The notes under the pieces are model-generated. The model did not search any database. It was given only the letters and a program-made list of their open reading frames with translations, and was not told the DNA's origin. DNA of 64,000 nucleotides from Denticeps clupeoides. Lineage: Eukaryota > Chordata > Actinopteri > Clupeiformes > Denticipitidae. Positions 12,901 to 26,400 of the stretch are shown in pieces. The position numbers and the translations under genes are program-made. The stretch's first letter is position 1. Every line of letters starts with the position of its first letter. Where the stretch lies: contig NC_041716.1 in the NCBI RefSeq assembly GCF_900700375.1, positions 22,649,815 to 22,713,814 on the forward strand, given 5' to 3'.

Positions 12901-15900
12901 CAGCCATAACATTAACACCAAAACAGCCATGACCCAATAAGGGGGGACTCCACTAGACCTCTGAAGGTTTGCAGAGGTATCTGCAGTTGTAAATGGTGAA
13001 TTTTATTCCATGCTTGACATCAACACAGTCACCCAGGCCCGGCCCTAACAAATTTGGAGGTCTAGGCAAGATTTTAGGTGGCGCCCCACAACGCCGCTTT
13101 TTACGCTGTACCGCGTGACACTTGACGCCATAAAAAGCAGAGTTGAGGGCATGTTCAGAACGGCACTTTTTAAGGTCCTTGAAAACGATTTACCACTAAG
13201 TGGCACGGGTTATTTGCATGTGCAGTCTTGTTCATGGCATTTTACTTTATTTCAGGGAGGTTTGCATCCCTCCTGATCCGATCTCAACCTGAGTTCTGGG
13301 TATCTATAGAAATCTATAGAAATCGAATGAGAATTGCTGGTGTCTTCCTCTTGTAAGTCGCTTTGGATAAAAGCGTCGGCTAAATAAAGTAAAGTAAAGT
13401 ATCTGGCACCAAGCTGTTCATTTGAATGCTCAACTGGATTGAGATATGGAGAATTTGGAGGCCAAGTCAACATTGTTGTTGCGTTCCTCGAACTCGAACG
13501 AAGACGTGCCATCAGGGAATACGGTTTTCCATGAAGGGGTGAACTTGTTCAGCAACTTCCACATGAATGCAGGACCCAAGGTTCTCAAAGCATCCTGGTG
13601 CTTTGTCCAGGGATACATATCCACCCACATAATGTAAAAGATTCATCAGACAAGGACACTTCCTTCCTTTGCTCAGTGGTCATGTTCTAAACCTGCCCAT
13701 TGCAGATCTTTTTGGTGATGGACATGGGCCAATATGGGCACCTTTACCAGTCTGCAGCTATGCATACAAATTCTGGATCGCTGTGTGCCCTGGCACCTCT
13801 AGGTACTTGGTGGACACGGGACAGTATGGGTAGTCTTGCAATTCAGCAATCATGCAGATATGCATACAAATTCTCATGCTTTCTTTCTTCATACCTTTCC
13901 CCTTAAACCAGGAGTACCTTTTTCAGCAAACTAACCTTCTATTTCATCTGACAGCAAGAGTCAGCCTTTATTCTTATGTGTCATCAATGGCCCTTGGTCT
14001 TCACAAGTTCACTGGTTAACAGTTGTTCCTTGCCTAGACCACTTTTGGTTGGTCCTAACTACTGCAGATCCCACAATAGGTGCAATTTTGGAGATGTCTT
14101 GCAATCACAAGTTGACCTTTCCTCAAAATCCTTACATTTGTCCAGCTGATTAATTTTCACTGCTTAAGGACAAATTTTCACTTTTGGTCTAATATTTCAC
14201 TTTCACGTGCAGTTTAACCCACTGCTTGCAAAAATTGTCAGTAGTGTTCATGTTATGGTTGATGGATGTATAATGACCTGAGATTACAAGAAAAGGGGCT
14301 CATGAAATGTGTTCTAAAGTGCATGGCATTTACTAATCTCAGAATCCCATATCTGTTAATTTCCAGGATCCACCATGTCCCAAAACCACTACATCCCACT
14401 GAACCAGTACCTCACTGGTCCCTGCTGGAGGGACCTCCACTCCTGCACCCTGACCTGGCTGCCTCTAGCCCTCTGTGTGATATGGTACAGGATCCATATT
14501 TTGGCCAAATGTCACCCAAGACAACTGAACTAGATGAGATGGATTCAAGCAACACCTGGCAGTTCCTGTCACAGCACAACCTCAACAATTCCCCAGTGAA
14601 AATGTCGACTGACACGGAAACAGGTTCACACATTCAACACATTTCTTTTCAGAGACGCATTGGGATAAACATTTATTCCATATTTTAAGCACCTTATGAA
14701 TTTTGGTTTGGAACAAACCTTTGGAAAGTATTTACAGTGCATCACTTTTTCCATATTTTTTATGTTACAGCCTTATTCCAAAATGGATTAAATTAATATT
14801 TTATCTCTTCTATACACAACATCCCATGATATAAATGTGAAAAATGTTTACTGTAAAAAAAAACAAAAAAACTGAAAAGGCACATCAGCTTTTGCTGTGA
14901 AGCTCAAATTTGAGCTCAGGTGCCTCCTGGCTCCCCTGATCATCCTTGAGATGTTTCTGTAGCTTCTTTGGAGTCCACCTGTGGAAAAATTAGTTGATTG
15001 GACATGAACTGGAAAGGCACACAATAACGTGTAAAGTGAAGTGATTGTCACTTGTGATACACAGCAGCACAGCACACGATGCACACAGTGAAATTTGTCC
15101 TCTGCATTTAACCCATCACCCTGAGTGAGCAGTGGGCAGCCATGACATGCGCACAGGGAGTAGTGTGTGGGGACGGTGCTTTGCTCAGTGGCACCTCAGT
15201 GGCACCTGATTCTTCCTAGAGCTGGCCGGCCAGTGGGAGAAGGGCGTTAGTCAGGGAGGTAACCAAAAACCCAGTTGTCACTCTGTCAGAGCTCAAGAGG
15301 TCCTCTGTGGGGACAACCATCTCTGCAGCAACTCCCCAATCAGGCCAGTGGCCAGACAGAAGTTGCTTCTTAGTAAAAGGCATCTGAAGGAGAAACAAAA
15401 TTCTCTGGTCTGATGAGACAAAGACTGAACACTTTGGTGTGAAGGCCAGGCATAACATTTGGAGGAAACCAGACACCACTCATCAAGGTCACAACCATCC
15501 CTACAGTGAAGCATGGTGGTGGCAGCATCATGCTGTGGGGATGGTTCTCAGCTGCAGGAACTGGGAGACTAGTCAGGATAGAGGAATAGGTGACTGCAGA
15601 CATCCAGGATGAAAACCTGCTGCAGAGGGCTCTTGAACTCAGACTGGGGTGATGGTTCATTTTTCAGCAGGACTAGGAAAAAAACACACAGCAAAGATAT
15701 TGTAATATTAAACAAATGTGTGTGGCCACTAGATCAGATTCCCTGCAGGTGGGTCCACTGGCTGAATAAAAAGATCACTCCTTTACTCATTTTTTCCAGT
15801 CCTCTTTAAGAACTTGTGGGGACTCACACACAACAGTAACAGATTCTCCCGCTCAACTCCCTCGCACACCTCTTCTCTTGTCCCTCTTCCTGACTTAGTC

Positions 15901-18900
15901 ACATTGGTTCTGCTCCACAACCATTACTCCCAAATGGAGCACATTCCATCCACCAATTCTTACGGTTACAATATCAAAGATGTGGAGAGATCTCTGGAGA
16001 TCTTAAAATGTCTGTGCTCTAACGCTTCCCATCCAACCTGATGGATCTTGACAGGTGCTGCCAAACTGGCCAAGGATTGATGTGCCAAGCTTGTCATTTT
16101 CAAAAAGACTTCAGCCCATAATTGCTACCAAAGGTATTGAGCAAAGGCTGTACATACTTATGTACAAGTGTTCTCAGTTCTTTTATTTTTAACGAATTTG
16201 CCAAAACCTTAAGCAACGTTTTTCACATTGTCATTATTGGGTGTTGGGTGTAGAATGCTGAAGAAAAAAATGCATTTAATCCCTTTTGGAATAAGGCTGT
16301 AACATAACATAATGTGGAAAAAGTGATGCATTCTGAATAAATTTTGACATTTACAGCATTTATCATATGCCCTAATCCAGAGCGATTTACAATCAGTAGT
16401 TTTGGGGACAGTCCCCCTGAAGCAATATAGGGTTAAATGTTTTGCTCAGTAAGTGGGGTTTGAACCTGGGTCTTCTGGCGAGTGTGTTACCCACTAGGCT
16501 ACTGCCACCTGGAACTCTTTCCAGATGTACTGTATGTACAGTGGGTACGGAAAGTATTCAGACCCCCTTAGATTTTTCACTCTTTGTTATATTGCTGCCA
16601 TTTCCTAAATCATTTATGTAATTTTTTTCCTCATTAATGAACACACAACACCCCATATCGACAGAAAAACAGACATTTTTACACATTTATTAAGAAAGAA
16701 AAACTGAAATATCACATTTGAACTGTATGTATGGTGTGCTAGTTTTCGAGATCCTGTTTCTTGTGTTATATAGTAAGTAAATGCTGTTGTTGTTCATCCT
16801 GACTTCCAGATGTCGATTGTCCTTCTGTTGGTCATTCTGGAGATCAGCCCCCACCGCTCCCAGAGCGAACCCCAGAGTCCTTCATTCTAGCTTCTGACCC
16901 CTCCCTGCCACAAGTGCTTCAGCCACTCCTCCCAGGTCAGATGACAGGGTTAGCAACATACATCACTCTGCATTACCATCTACCCGTGTGAGCAGTTACA
17001 CTCCTTCCTAACTCTGTATTAACTCCACACACACAAATTCACAGAATACCGTTACGTAATCTGTTACTGTTATGCAATATGAAAAGCGCTCATGATGTCA
17101 CAAAAACATACGATCAAACAGAAATCTTTTCAACCTTCACAGAGAATGTTACTAGGCTGCCCAGCGATGCTGAGGCACAATGAGGTTAGTGATGTATATA
17201 TTCACAAACTTAGGGTATCTGCAGTGTTCTCACATTAGTATTTCATGTCAACTACAATAATAAAATATAATGACCAATTTATTTGTGATCAGTTCAATAC
17301 TAACAAAACACTGATTTTTCACATTTCCATTATTTGAGCGTTTTCCACTGGCATGGAGTGCAGAATTATTAGGCAAGTTGTATTTTTGAGGAATAATTTT
17401 ATTATTGAACAACAACCATGTTCTCAATGAACCCAAAAACTCATTAATATCAAAGCTGAATGTTTTTGGAAGTAGTTTTTTGTTTGTTTTTATTTTTAGC
17501 TATCTGTGTGGACATCTGTGTGTGCAGGTGACTATTACTGTGCATAATTATTAGGCAACTTAACAAAAAACAAATATATACCCATTTCAATTATTTATTT
17601 TAACCAGTGAAACCAATATAACATCTCCACATTCACAAATATACATTTCTGACATTCAAAAACAAAGCAAAAACAAATCAGCGGCCAATATAGCCACCTT
17701 TCTTTACAAGGACACTCAAAAGCCTGCCATCCATGGATTCTGTCAGTGTTTTGATCTGTTCACCATCAACATTGCGTGCAGCAGCAACCACAGCCTCCCA
17801 GACACTGTTCAGAGAGGTGTACTGTTTTCCCTCCTTGTAAATCTCACATTTGATGATGGACCACAGGTTCTCAATGGGGTTCAGATCAGGTGAACAAGGA
17901 GGCCATGTCATTAGTTTTTCTTCTTTTATACCCTTTCTTGCCAGCCACGCTGTGGAGTACTTGGACGCGTGTGATGGAGCATTGTCCTGCATGAAAATCA
18001 TGTTTTTCTTGAAGGATGCAGACTTCTTCCTGTACCACTGCTTGAAGAAGGTGTCTTCCAGAAACTGGCAGTAGGACTGGGAGTTGAGCTTGACTCCATC
18101 CTCAACCCGAAAAGGCCCCACAAGCTCATCTTTGATGATACCAGCCCAACCAGTACTCCACCTCCACCTTGCTGGCGTCTGAGTCGGACTGGAGCTCTCT
18201 GCCCTTTACCAATCCAGCCACGGGCCCATCCATCTGGCCCATCAAGACTCACTCTCATTTCATCAGTCCATAAAACCTTAGAAAAATCAGTCTTGAGATA
18301 TTTCTTGGCCCAGTCTTGACGTTTCAGCTTGTGTGTCTTGTTCAGTGGTGGTCGTCTTTCAGCCTTTCTTACCTTGGCCATGTCTCTGAGTATTGCACAC
18401 CTTGTGCTTTTGGGCACTCCAGTGATGTTGCAGCTCTGAAATATGGCCAAACTGGTGGCAAGTGGCATCTTGGCAGCTGCACGCTTGACTTTTCTCAGTT
18501 CATGGGCAGTCATTTTGCGCCTTGGTTTTTCCACACGCTTCTTGCGACCCTGTTGACTATTTTGAATGAAACGCTTGATTGTTCGATGATCACGCTTCAG
18601 AAGCTTTGCAATTTTAAGAGTGCTGCATCCCTCTGCAAGATATCTCACTACTTTAGACTTTTCTGTCAAGTCCTTCTTTTGACCCATTTTGCCAAAGGAG
18701 AGGAAGTTGCCTAATAATTATGCACACCTGATATAGGGTGTTGATGTCATTAGACCACACCCCTTCTCATTACAGAGATGCACATCACCTAATATGCTTA
18801 ATTGGTTGTAGGCTTTCGAGCCTATACAGCTTGGAGTAAGACAACATGCATGAAGAGGATGATGTGGACAAAATATTCTGCACTCCCTGTAAATAGTGTG

Positions 18901-20377
18901 AGTTATGTTCATATAATGAACTCCCCTACAGGTGATCCTCCCTATCCTGCACTCTCACTTCCTGAGCGCACTCCAGAGTCCTTTGAAATGGCTGATGAAG
19001 GTAAGGCGGCAGATTCATACTGATATTATAATGTCATACATCAATGAGCCACAACATTGCAGCCTATTCAAGTCCTCCTTTTGTGCTAAAACATGGCATG
19101 GATTCCACTAGACATCTGAAGGTAATCTGTGGAAACTGCCATCAAGCAAACAGTACCAGATCCTGTAGGTTGCAAGGAGATCCCTCCATGGTGTAGGGAT
19201 GTAGTGCACCAAATGGTCTGATTCTGCATTAAAAGAACTATATATTATATATTATCAAAACCCCCAGACGTACAGGCCTGTCTCTGTGGTCCATTAAATG
19301 ACTCTCAGGAGCCACGACTCTTCCTCCTCTTCCAGAGGAGTGAAACTGCCCACACCTGTCCCTCTAACCAAACAAAGGATAAACACAACCCATCATAATT
19401 CAATGATGGCAGGGCCAGGAGACCAGACTATATGGACATGCACACAGGACCCTAAAAGGGATCTTCACAATGCATAGGCAGATAGCGAATGGCTTGAATG
19501 AAATCCAAACACACATGATCACTCGAACACTCGGGTGGTAGTAGCCTAGTGGGTAAAACACTCGCCTATGAACCAGAAGACCCAGGTTCAAACCCCACTT
19601 ACTACCATTGTGTCCCTGAGCAAGACACTTAACCCTAAATTGCTCCAGGGTGACTGTCCCTGTAACTACTGATTGTAAGTCGCTCTGGATAAGGGCGTCT
19701 GATAAATGCTGTAAATGTAAATGTAATGATCAGCTAATCTCTTACTGTGTGCTTAGTTTATTCATTTCACTGTAAAATTGCTGGCCCTAACTTATTTGGA
19801 GCCCTAGGTCACCCCCTTGAATCGCAATACATTCCTCTGCTAGTGTAGATAAAATCACAAGAAACGGAATTTTGTTAAAATATGGGTGGTTTGATTTGTT
19901 CCATAGTCCAAGCACAGCAGTGTTTCAGCTGCACTGCAGCTGAATCTGTACAGGAGTAGTTTCCATGTTGACTGCAAATGGCTTGGGAAGCAGTTTGAAA
20001 TGGGATCTGTAGTTTGTGTGTGATCAGCAGCATAATAATTCATCTATATCAAGTGATCTTGCGGGATGTGGTCACGGGATTTGACACCCTCAAAACAGCA
20101 TATCCCATAATGCAATGCTTAAGTTGCCAGTGGTTCAGGGCAGCTGCTCTGCGCACTAACCAGCAACCCTAACCGTGTCCAGTCCAGTCCATTGTCCAAG
20201 TGTCATGGAGATTGGCTGTAGGAACGGGGGTGTTTCATTAATAATTTTATTAGCAGAATAAGCTTTATTGCCAGGTGGTTTAGTGACAGAACTCTAAAGT
20301 GCAACAGAATGACAGTGACAAGACAAGACACAGGAAATAAAAATATTTAAATACAGAGATACAAAAATAGCGTGGAC

Positions 20378-20436
<59 letters not shown>

Positions 20437-23400
20437 TCCACGCCACAGGTATGGTGATATGTGCAAATATGAAATGTAAATAAGTGTGTGTTGTGTTGAG
20501 TAAATCATTTATTTTAGTGTTCTACCACGTGTATTGTTACGCGTTCCTGACATGGCCTGCCTGGGGGAAGAAACTGTTTCTTGTGTCTGGTTTTTTGGTG
20601 CTAAATGCTCTGTAGCATTGATCAGATGGCAGCAGATTACAGAGGGAGTGTGCGGGGTGAGAGGGGTCCAGAGTGATTTTCTTAGCCCTTTTGCTCACAC
20701 TGGATAAGTACAGATAGTTGGAGAGTGCGGAGGGATGTTCCAGTGATTCTCTCAGATTCTCTCTTCTGCTTAGACTCGCAGAAGAAAAGATTTGTTACAT
20801 GGAACAAACAGTGAATGATAAAAAATCATTTAGCCTATTTGGAGAAAAAGATGGTTATAATGTGAGACTATATCAGTCATCCTGGGATAACAAAATATGA
20901 ATGAGACTACTTGTTCTGAACAAGCCTTGACAACATTTTCGGTAGAGCCGAACCACAGGAAGAATTCCAGGAGGCCTTTTCATTTGTGCTTGTGTTGCAT
21001 TTTGTTGCATGTGTTGCAACTGGAATATGTTCAAACAGGCTGCCACTTACAACACCACCACTGACCTCCAGGAGTACACAGAGACTGTTAGAGCCTACAT
21101 CAACAAATGCACTGAGGATGTAACAGTCACCAAAACCATCACTGTCCGTGCCAACCAAAAGCCATGGATGACAGGGGAGGTCTACAGACTGCAGAAGACC
21201 CCACCCCCTCCTGGTGACCAGGTGTTGACTCTGTCCCCGGACAGTGTGAGGAGATCCCTCAGCAGGATCAACGCTCGCAAAGCTCCGGGTCCTGACAACA
21301 TTCCTGGTCGTGTACTGAGGGACTGTGCAGTGGAACTCACTGGTGTCTTCACAGACATCTTAACATCTCACTCTCCCAGGCTGTCGAGGGACTGTGCAGT
21401 GGAACTCACTGGTGTCTTCACAGACATCTTTAACATCTCACTCTCCCAGGCTGTCGTCCCCACCTGCTTCAAAGATACAACAATCATTCCGGTGCCAAAA
21501 AAGTCATCTCCTTCCTGCTTTAATGACTACTTGCACTTACCCCCAATGTCCAATTGCACTTACCCCCATCCTCATGAAGTGCTTTGAACGGCTAGTCATG
21601 AAGCACATTAAGTCTGTCCTTCCCCCCTCACTGGACCCCTTCCAGTTTGCATATCGGCCCAACCGCTCAACCGATGATGCCATCTCCACTGCACTCCACT
21701 CAGCACTCACACATCTGGACAAAAAAGACTCATATGTCCGAATGCTGTTCATAGACTTCAGTTCAGCATTTAACACAATAATCCCACAACAGCTCACACA
21801 AAAACTGATCCAGCTGGGGCTCAACACCTCACTGTGTAACTGGCTGTTGGACTTCCTCACAGGAAGACCACAAGCAGTACGGGTTGGCAGTAGCACATCC
21901 AGCACCATCGTCCTTAACACGGGGGCTCCTCAGGGATGTGTGCTGAGCCCCCTTCTCTTCACTCTGCTGACCCACGACTGCACTCCGTCACACTGCTCCA
22001 ACCTCTTCATCAAGTTTGCAGATGACACGACTGTGGTGGGACTCATTAATAACAGGGATGAGTCTAACTACAGAAGCGAGGTGAGCCGCCTGGCCACGTG
22101 GTGCGGAGACAACAATGTCTCTCTGAATGTGGAGAAGACGAAAGAGATTGTTGTTGACTTCAGGAGAGGAAATACTCAGCATGCTCCTCTGACCATCAAC
22201 GGTGCATCTGTGGAGAGAGTGAGCAGCACCAAGTTCCTGGGTGTGCACATTACTGAGGATCTCTCCTGGACAAAAAACACCACTGCATTGGCCAAGAAAG
22301 CACAGCAGCGTCTTTACTTCCTCCGCAAACTTAGAAGAGCAAGAGCACCAGCCCCCATCATGCACACATTCTACCGAGGAACCATCGAGAGCATCCTGTC
22401 TAGCTGCATCACTGTGTGGTTTGGCAGAGCAGCTGAGAGAATCATCGGTGTCCCTCTCCCCTCCCTCCCAGACATCTACAGTACACGCCTCACCAAGAAA
22501 GCCCTCGGCATAGCAGCTGATCCCACCCACCCAATGCAAACCTTCTTCAGCCTGCTGCCATCAGGGAGGAGACTGCGGAGTCTCCAGGCCAGGACCAGCA
22601 GACTGAAGGACAGCTTCACCCATCAGGCTGTCAGGAAACTCAACTCCCTCCCGGCTCTGCCCCCACTCCCCTCACTCCCCTCTTCTGCCGCACAAACTTT
22701 CTGAAACCTAACACACACAAACTGACCATGCACCAGTAACTCTGTGCAGCTCTGGTCTGCCAACTACCTCACTTGTCACTTTGTCACTTTAAACTTACCT
22801 CTGTTGCACTACATGGGTTTGCACTCTCCACCATGTGCCCTTATCTGTATATGGTGTTTTTAAAATTGTATATTGTGTTTTTTTTTTTATTGTATTTATA
22901 CCTTTGTATTCAATGTTAATGTTTTGTATTTAATGTTACTTGTATGGGTCTGAGAGTAACGTAATTTCAATTCTCTGCATGTCCTGTACATGTGGCAGAA
23001 TTGAAATAAAGCTGACTTTGACTTTGATTTTACCCAGATATAATACTGCTACTATGAGACATAGAGACAGCTGCGCATGCACTTCAATTGCATGTGGGGT
23101 AGGGATGCAGGGGACCTCAGATTCCCTCCACTACGCGCTTGAAGCGTTTGTAGAACATGCTGTAGAAATGTCTGTGTAGTAAACATTCTAAGCAGGAGAA
23201 ATGCCATGTGTGAGTGTGTGTCTCATGCTGAGTCTCACGTGAGAGACTCATGAGACCTGCTTCAAGGCTTTATAACATAAAGAACAGCACTGCTTACACT
23301 CCAACAACATGGCAGAAACACTTCCTTTCTTTTGAAATAACTCTGGAACTTCCAGTACCAAATCTGGCCAGTAGATACTGCTAGAGTACCTTCTAGTACA

Positions 23401-26400
23401 CTGACAAGCGACACAAGGCAACAAGGAAAAAAAGAAGACAAATTATACTAACAGTTCGGGCTGAGAAATTATGTAATGCAATTCCGTTTAACCCAGTCAA
23501 AATTGTACAAGTACTTAGTATAGACAAGTGAACCCCATTTCAAGAATACACTACATCCGTTCCAGTGAGCAGGTTTCTCCCCGCATCATCTTCACCTTCT
23601 GAAATATAAAAAATCCTGAAAATGGAAGCAAGATGGCGCCAGTGTCGGCCTGCGGTCTGTTCTGTTGTTTTGTGTGAGGGACGTATATGCCATCTATCTC
23701 TTACCATCGTCAAACACATCTTGGACATTCGAAATTCCTGTGTGGCGTTGCCAATGCCACAAGATGGTACAGGTCCTTTTCCAGAAGACGGAAAGCAGGG
23801 CGGAGTGCTTATCCGAATGAATGTCTGCCTTCGGTGATGGTCGTGGCAGTTCAGCAGTGTCACCAGTAAACCTCCGGGGCCGCTGGCTTCGCCTAATTGA
23901 TTTTTCAATGGCGATTGAGGAGCCGGTGATTTCTGTGGAACACCTTCGCTATACCCTCCCACGGCACACAGATGGGGTGTCTGCCGTTTCCTTTTACAAC
24001 CACTGAGGCGCGTTGCATCCCCAGCGAAGCCCAATCTAATTCTCCACACAGCTCTGCTAAACATCAGATCTCTAGCCAACGAAATGTTCCTTCTGAAAGA
24101 CTCCCACAACCTGGAGTTCATGCTTCTGACCTCTGATCTCCAAACTGTTCATTCTTTAGAAAAGGTGGCGGCCAGGCCTCTGTCCCATGTCACACTAACA
24201 CCAGCTTCGAAATGCAGCTACTGGAGCTCAATTCGTCCTGTCCTTTTGTAATTGTGTATCACACTTTTATCAAACCAAACTGCTGGACAGCCGACGCCAT
24301 CTCACATCTCCTCCACACAGCACTCACCCACCTGGACACTCGGAAGGGAAATGATGTTAAAATGCTCTTCATTGACTACAGTTCAGCATTTCACACAATA
24401 ATCCCTTCCACACTCACCACCAAGCTGGAGCACCTGGGACTCAGATCATCTCTCTGTCAGTGGATCTCCAACTTCCTAACCGGGAAACCACAGGCAGTAA
24501 GGATGGGTGGACATGTCTCAGCCTCCATCATTCTCAGCACTGGAGCCCCCCAGGGCTGTGTTTTGAGCCCCCTGCTGTACTCCCTGTACACCCATGACTG
24601 TACAGCCACTACTAACTCCACCACCATCATCAAGTTTGCTGACGACACTGTCGTGGTGGGCCTGATCTCTGACAACTATGAGACGGCCTACCTGGAGGAG
24701 GTTGGAAATCTGGTGAACTGGTGCCAGAGGAACAATCTCCACCTGAACGTCAGCAAGACAAAGGAGTTAATAGTGGACTTTAGTACAAAGCAGGAGAGGA
24801 CCTACCAGACCCCTGTCATCAACAGGAGCCCAGTGGAGAGAGTGGACAGCTGCATCTCTACCTCCTCAGACGCCTGAGAGACTTCAGACTGCCCTCCAAG
24901 GTGCTCAGGAACTTCTACTCCTGCACCATAGAGAGCATCCTGATGGGAAACCTCTCAACCTGGTTTGGGAATAGCACGATGCAGGACAGGCGAGCCCTAC
25001 AGAGGGTGGTTCCATCAGCTAAACGCATCATCTGTACCAAGCTCCCTGACATTCAATCCATCTACAGAAAGCGGTGTCCCTGAGCAAGACACCTAACCCT
25101 GAGTGTCTCCAGGGGGGGACTGTCCCTGTAGCTACTGATTGTAAGTCACTCTGGATAAGGACGTCTGGTAAATGCTGTAAATGTAATCTTGAAAGAATCC
25201 TGAGATTCTCTAATCTAAACAATCACTCAGATCCCTACACATGCCCATAAACTTGAAGGACAAAATGTTTACTTTAATAATGTTATGGCTGATTGGTGTA
25301 TGTAGTGATATAGTTTATGAGAGATATATAACAGTTTTTTCATGTGAGGCATGATTCACCCTCTTTTGCTGCAGCCCTGTCTTCTGAATGGATGAAGATG
25401 GAAAGTCAGACAATAACACACAGAAGATCAAAAGTGGGAATTTCTGCAGAATGGTCAGGAGTCACACATACCCTTCAACATGAGACGACCAGCACAAAAT
25501 GCAGAAGCAAGGTCAGAGGGATTGTTTTATTTCTTGCTTCCCATTTGGATCTATAGACTATGTATTTGAACAAGTATATCGTTCTAACCTTATTAAAAAT
25601 ATTGCCGTATGATAACTAGTGATATCAGCTTTACATCAGCATTGCCACTGATTTAGGCTCAATTCACTGTGTTCATGATAAAGCATGACTAGCTGCACTC
25701 TGAAGGTTACTATATGGAATGCTATGAGGAAGGAGACACGGCAAGGACTCAGCAGAAGACTACTGAGCATTTATTAATAAACAATAACAGAAGTCAACAC
25801 TGAACGTGAAATGAGAAGGTATTGTCGGATGTTGATTCTGGAAACTCTGATTTGACTGCTGCCTTCAACATGGGATTTTGCTGTCATGTTTAGAGCACTG
25901 TGTAGGCATTAGAGGATCAGCCCTTGCTTGGTTTCGATCATACCAAGAGTTAACAAGAGTTTTGTACGTGACTCCACCTCAACTACTGCTCCCCTCACAT
26001 ATGGAGTTCCCATATGTGGTTGGACACTTGGGTTGAATGTGTCAGAGATCAGCTCTCCAGACCTTGCGGGACTTTGGTATGGGAGTGGAGGAGACTCAAG
26101 CCCCACCTGATGCTCGTTACACCGGGGCTGATCCCTAACCGTGCCCTCACCAGAAACTGGTCTTATTGCCAGCGATGCAGACCAAGATCTGACATTATTC
26201 ATATAGGGACTGAACAGCACTTATCAGAGTGCCTGGTACCCTGTATTCCAGTGAGGTGCTACTGTGCAACGGTCTGAGAAATATTGGGCGCTGCAGCATA
26301 TTAGCCTACAGATTATTTTTCCACGTGAGAAATACAATGTGTGGTGGGAGGGAATGACAAAAGATTATGTGACACTTGAGAGCCCAGAGCTTGTGTTTCA

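Noticed and set aside
15740-15960. Possible extra PTPN22 exon inside the Tc1 element
   Set aside because: No acceptor and donor pair gives a frame that fits the neighbours, and exons 13 and 14 already join in phase.
17678-18687. Domesticated transposase gene
   Set aside because: Terminal repeats are present and the frame is broken once; it looks like a recent transposon and not a host gene.
21394-22704. 436-residue reading frame as a host gene
   Set aside because: It is the reverse transcriptase of a LINE, with a LINE-type tail downstream.
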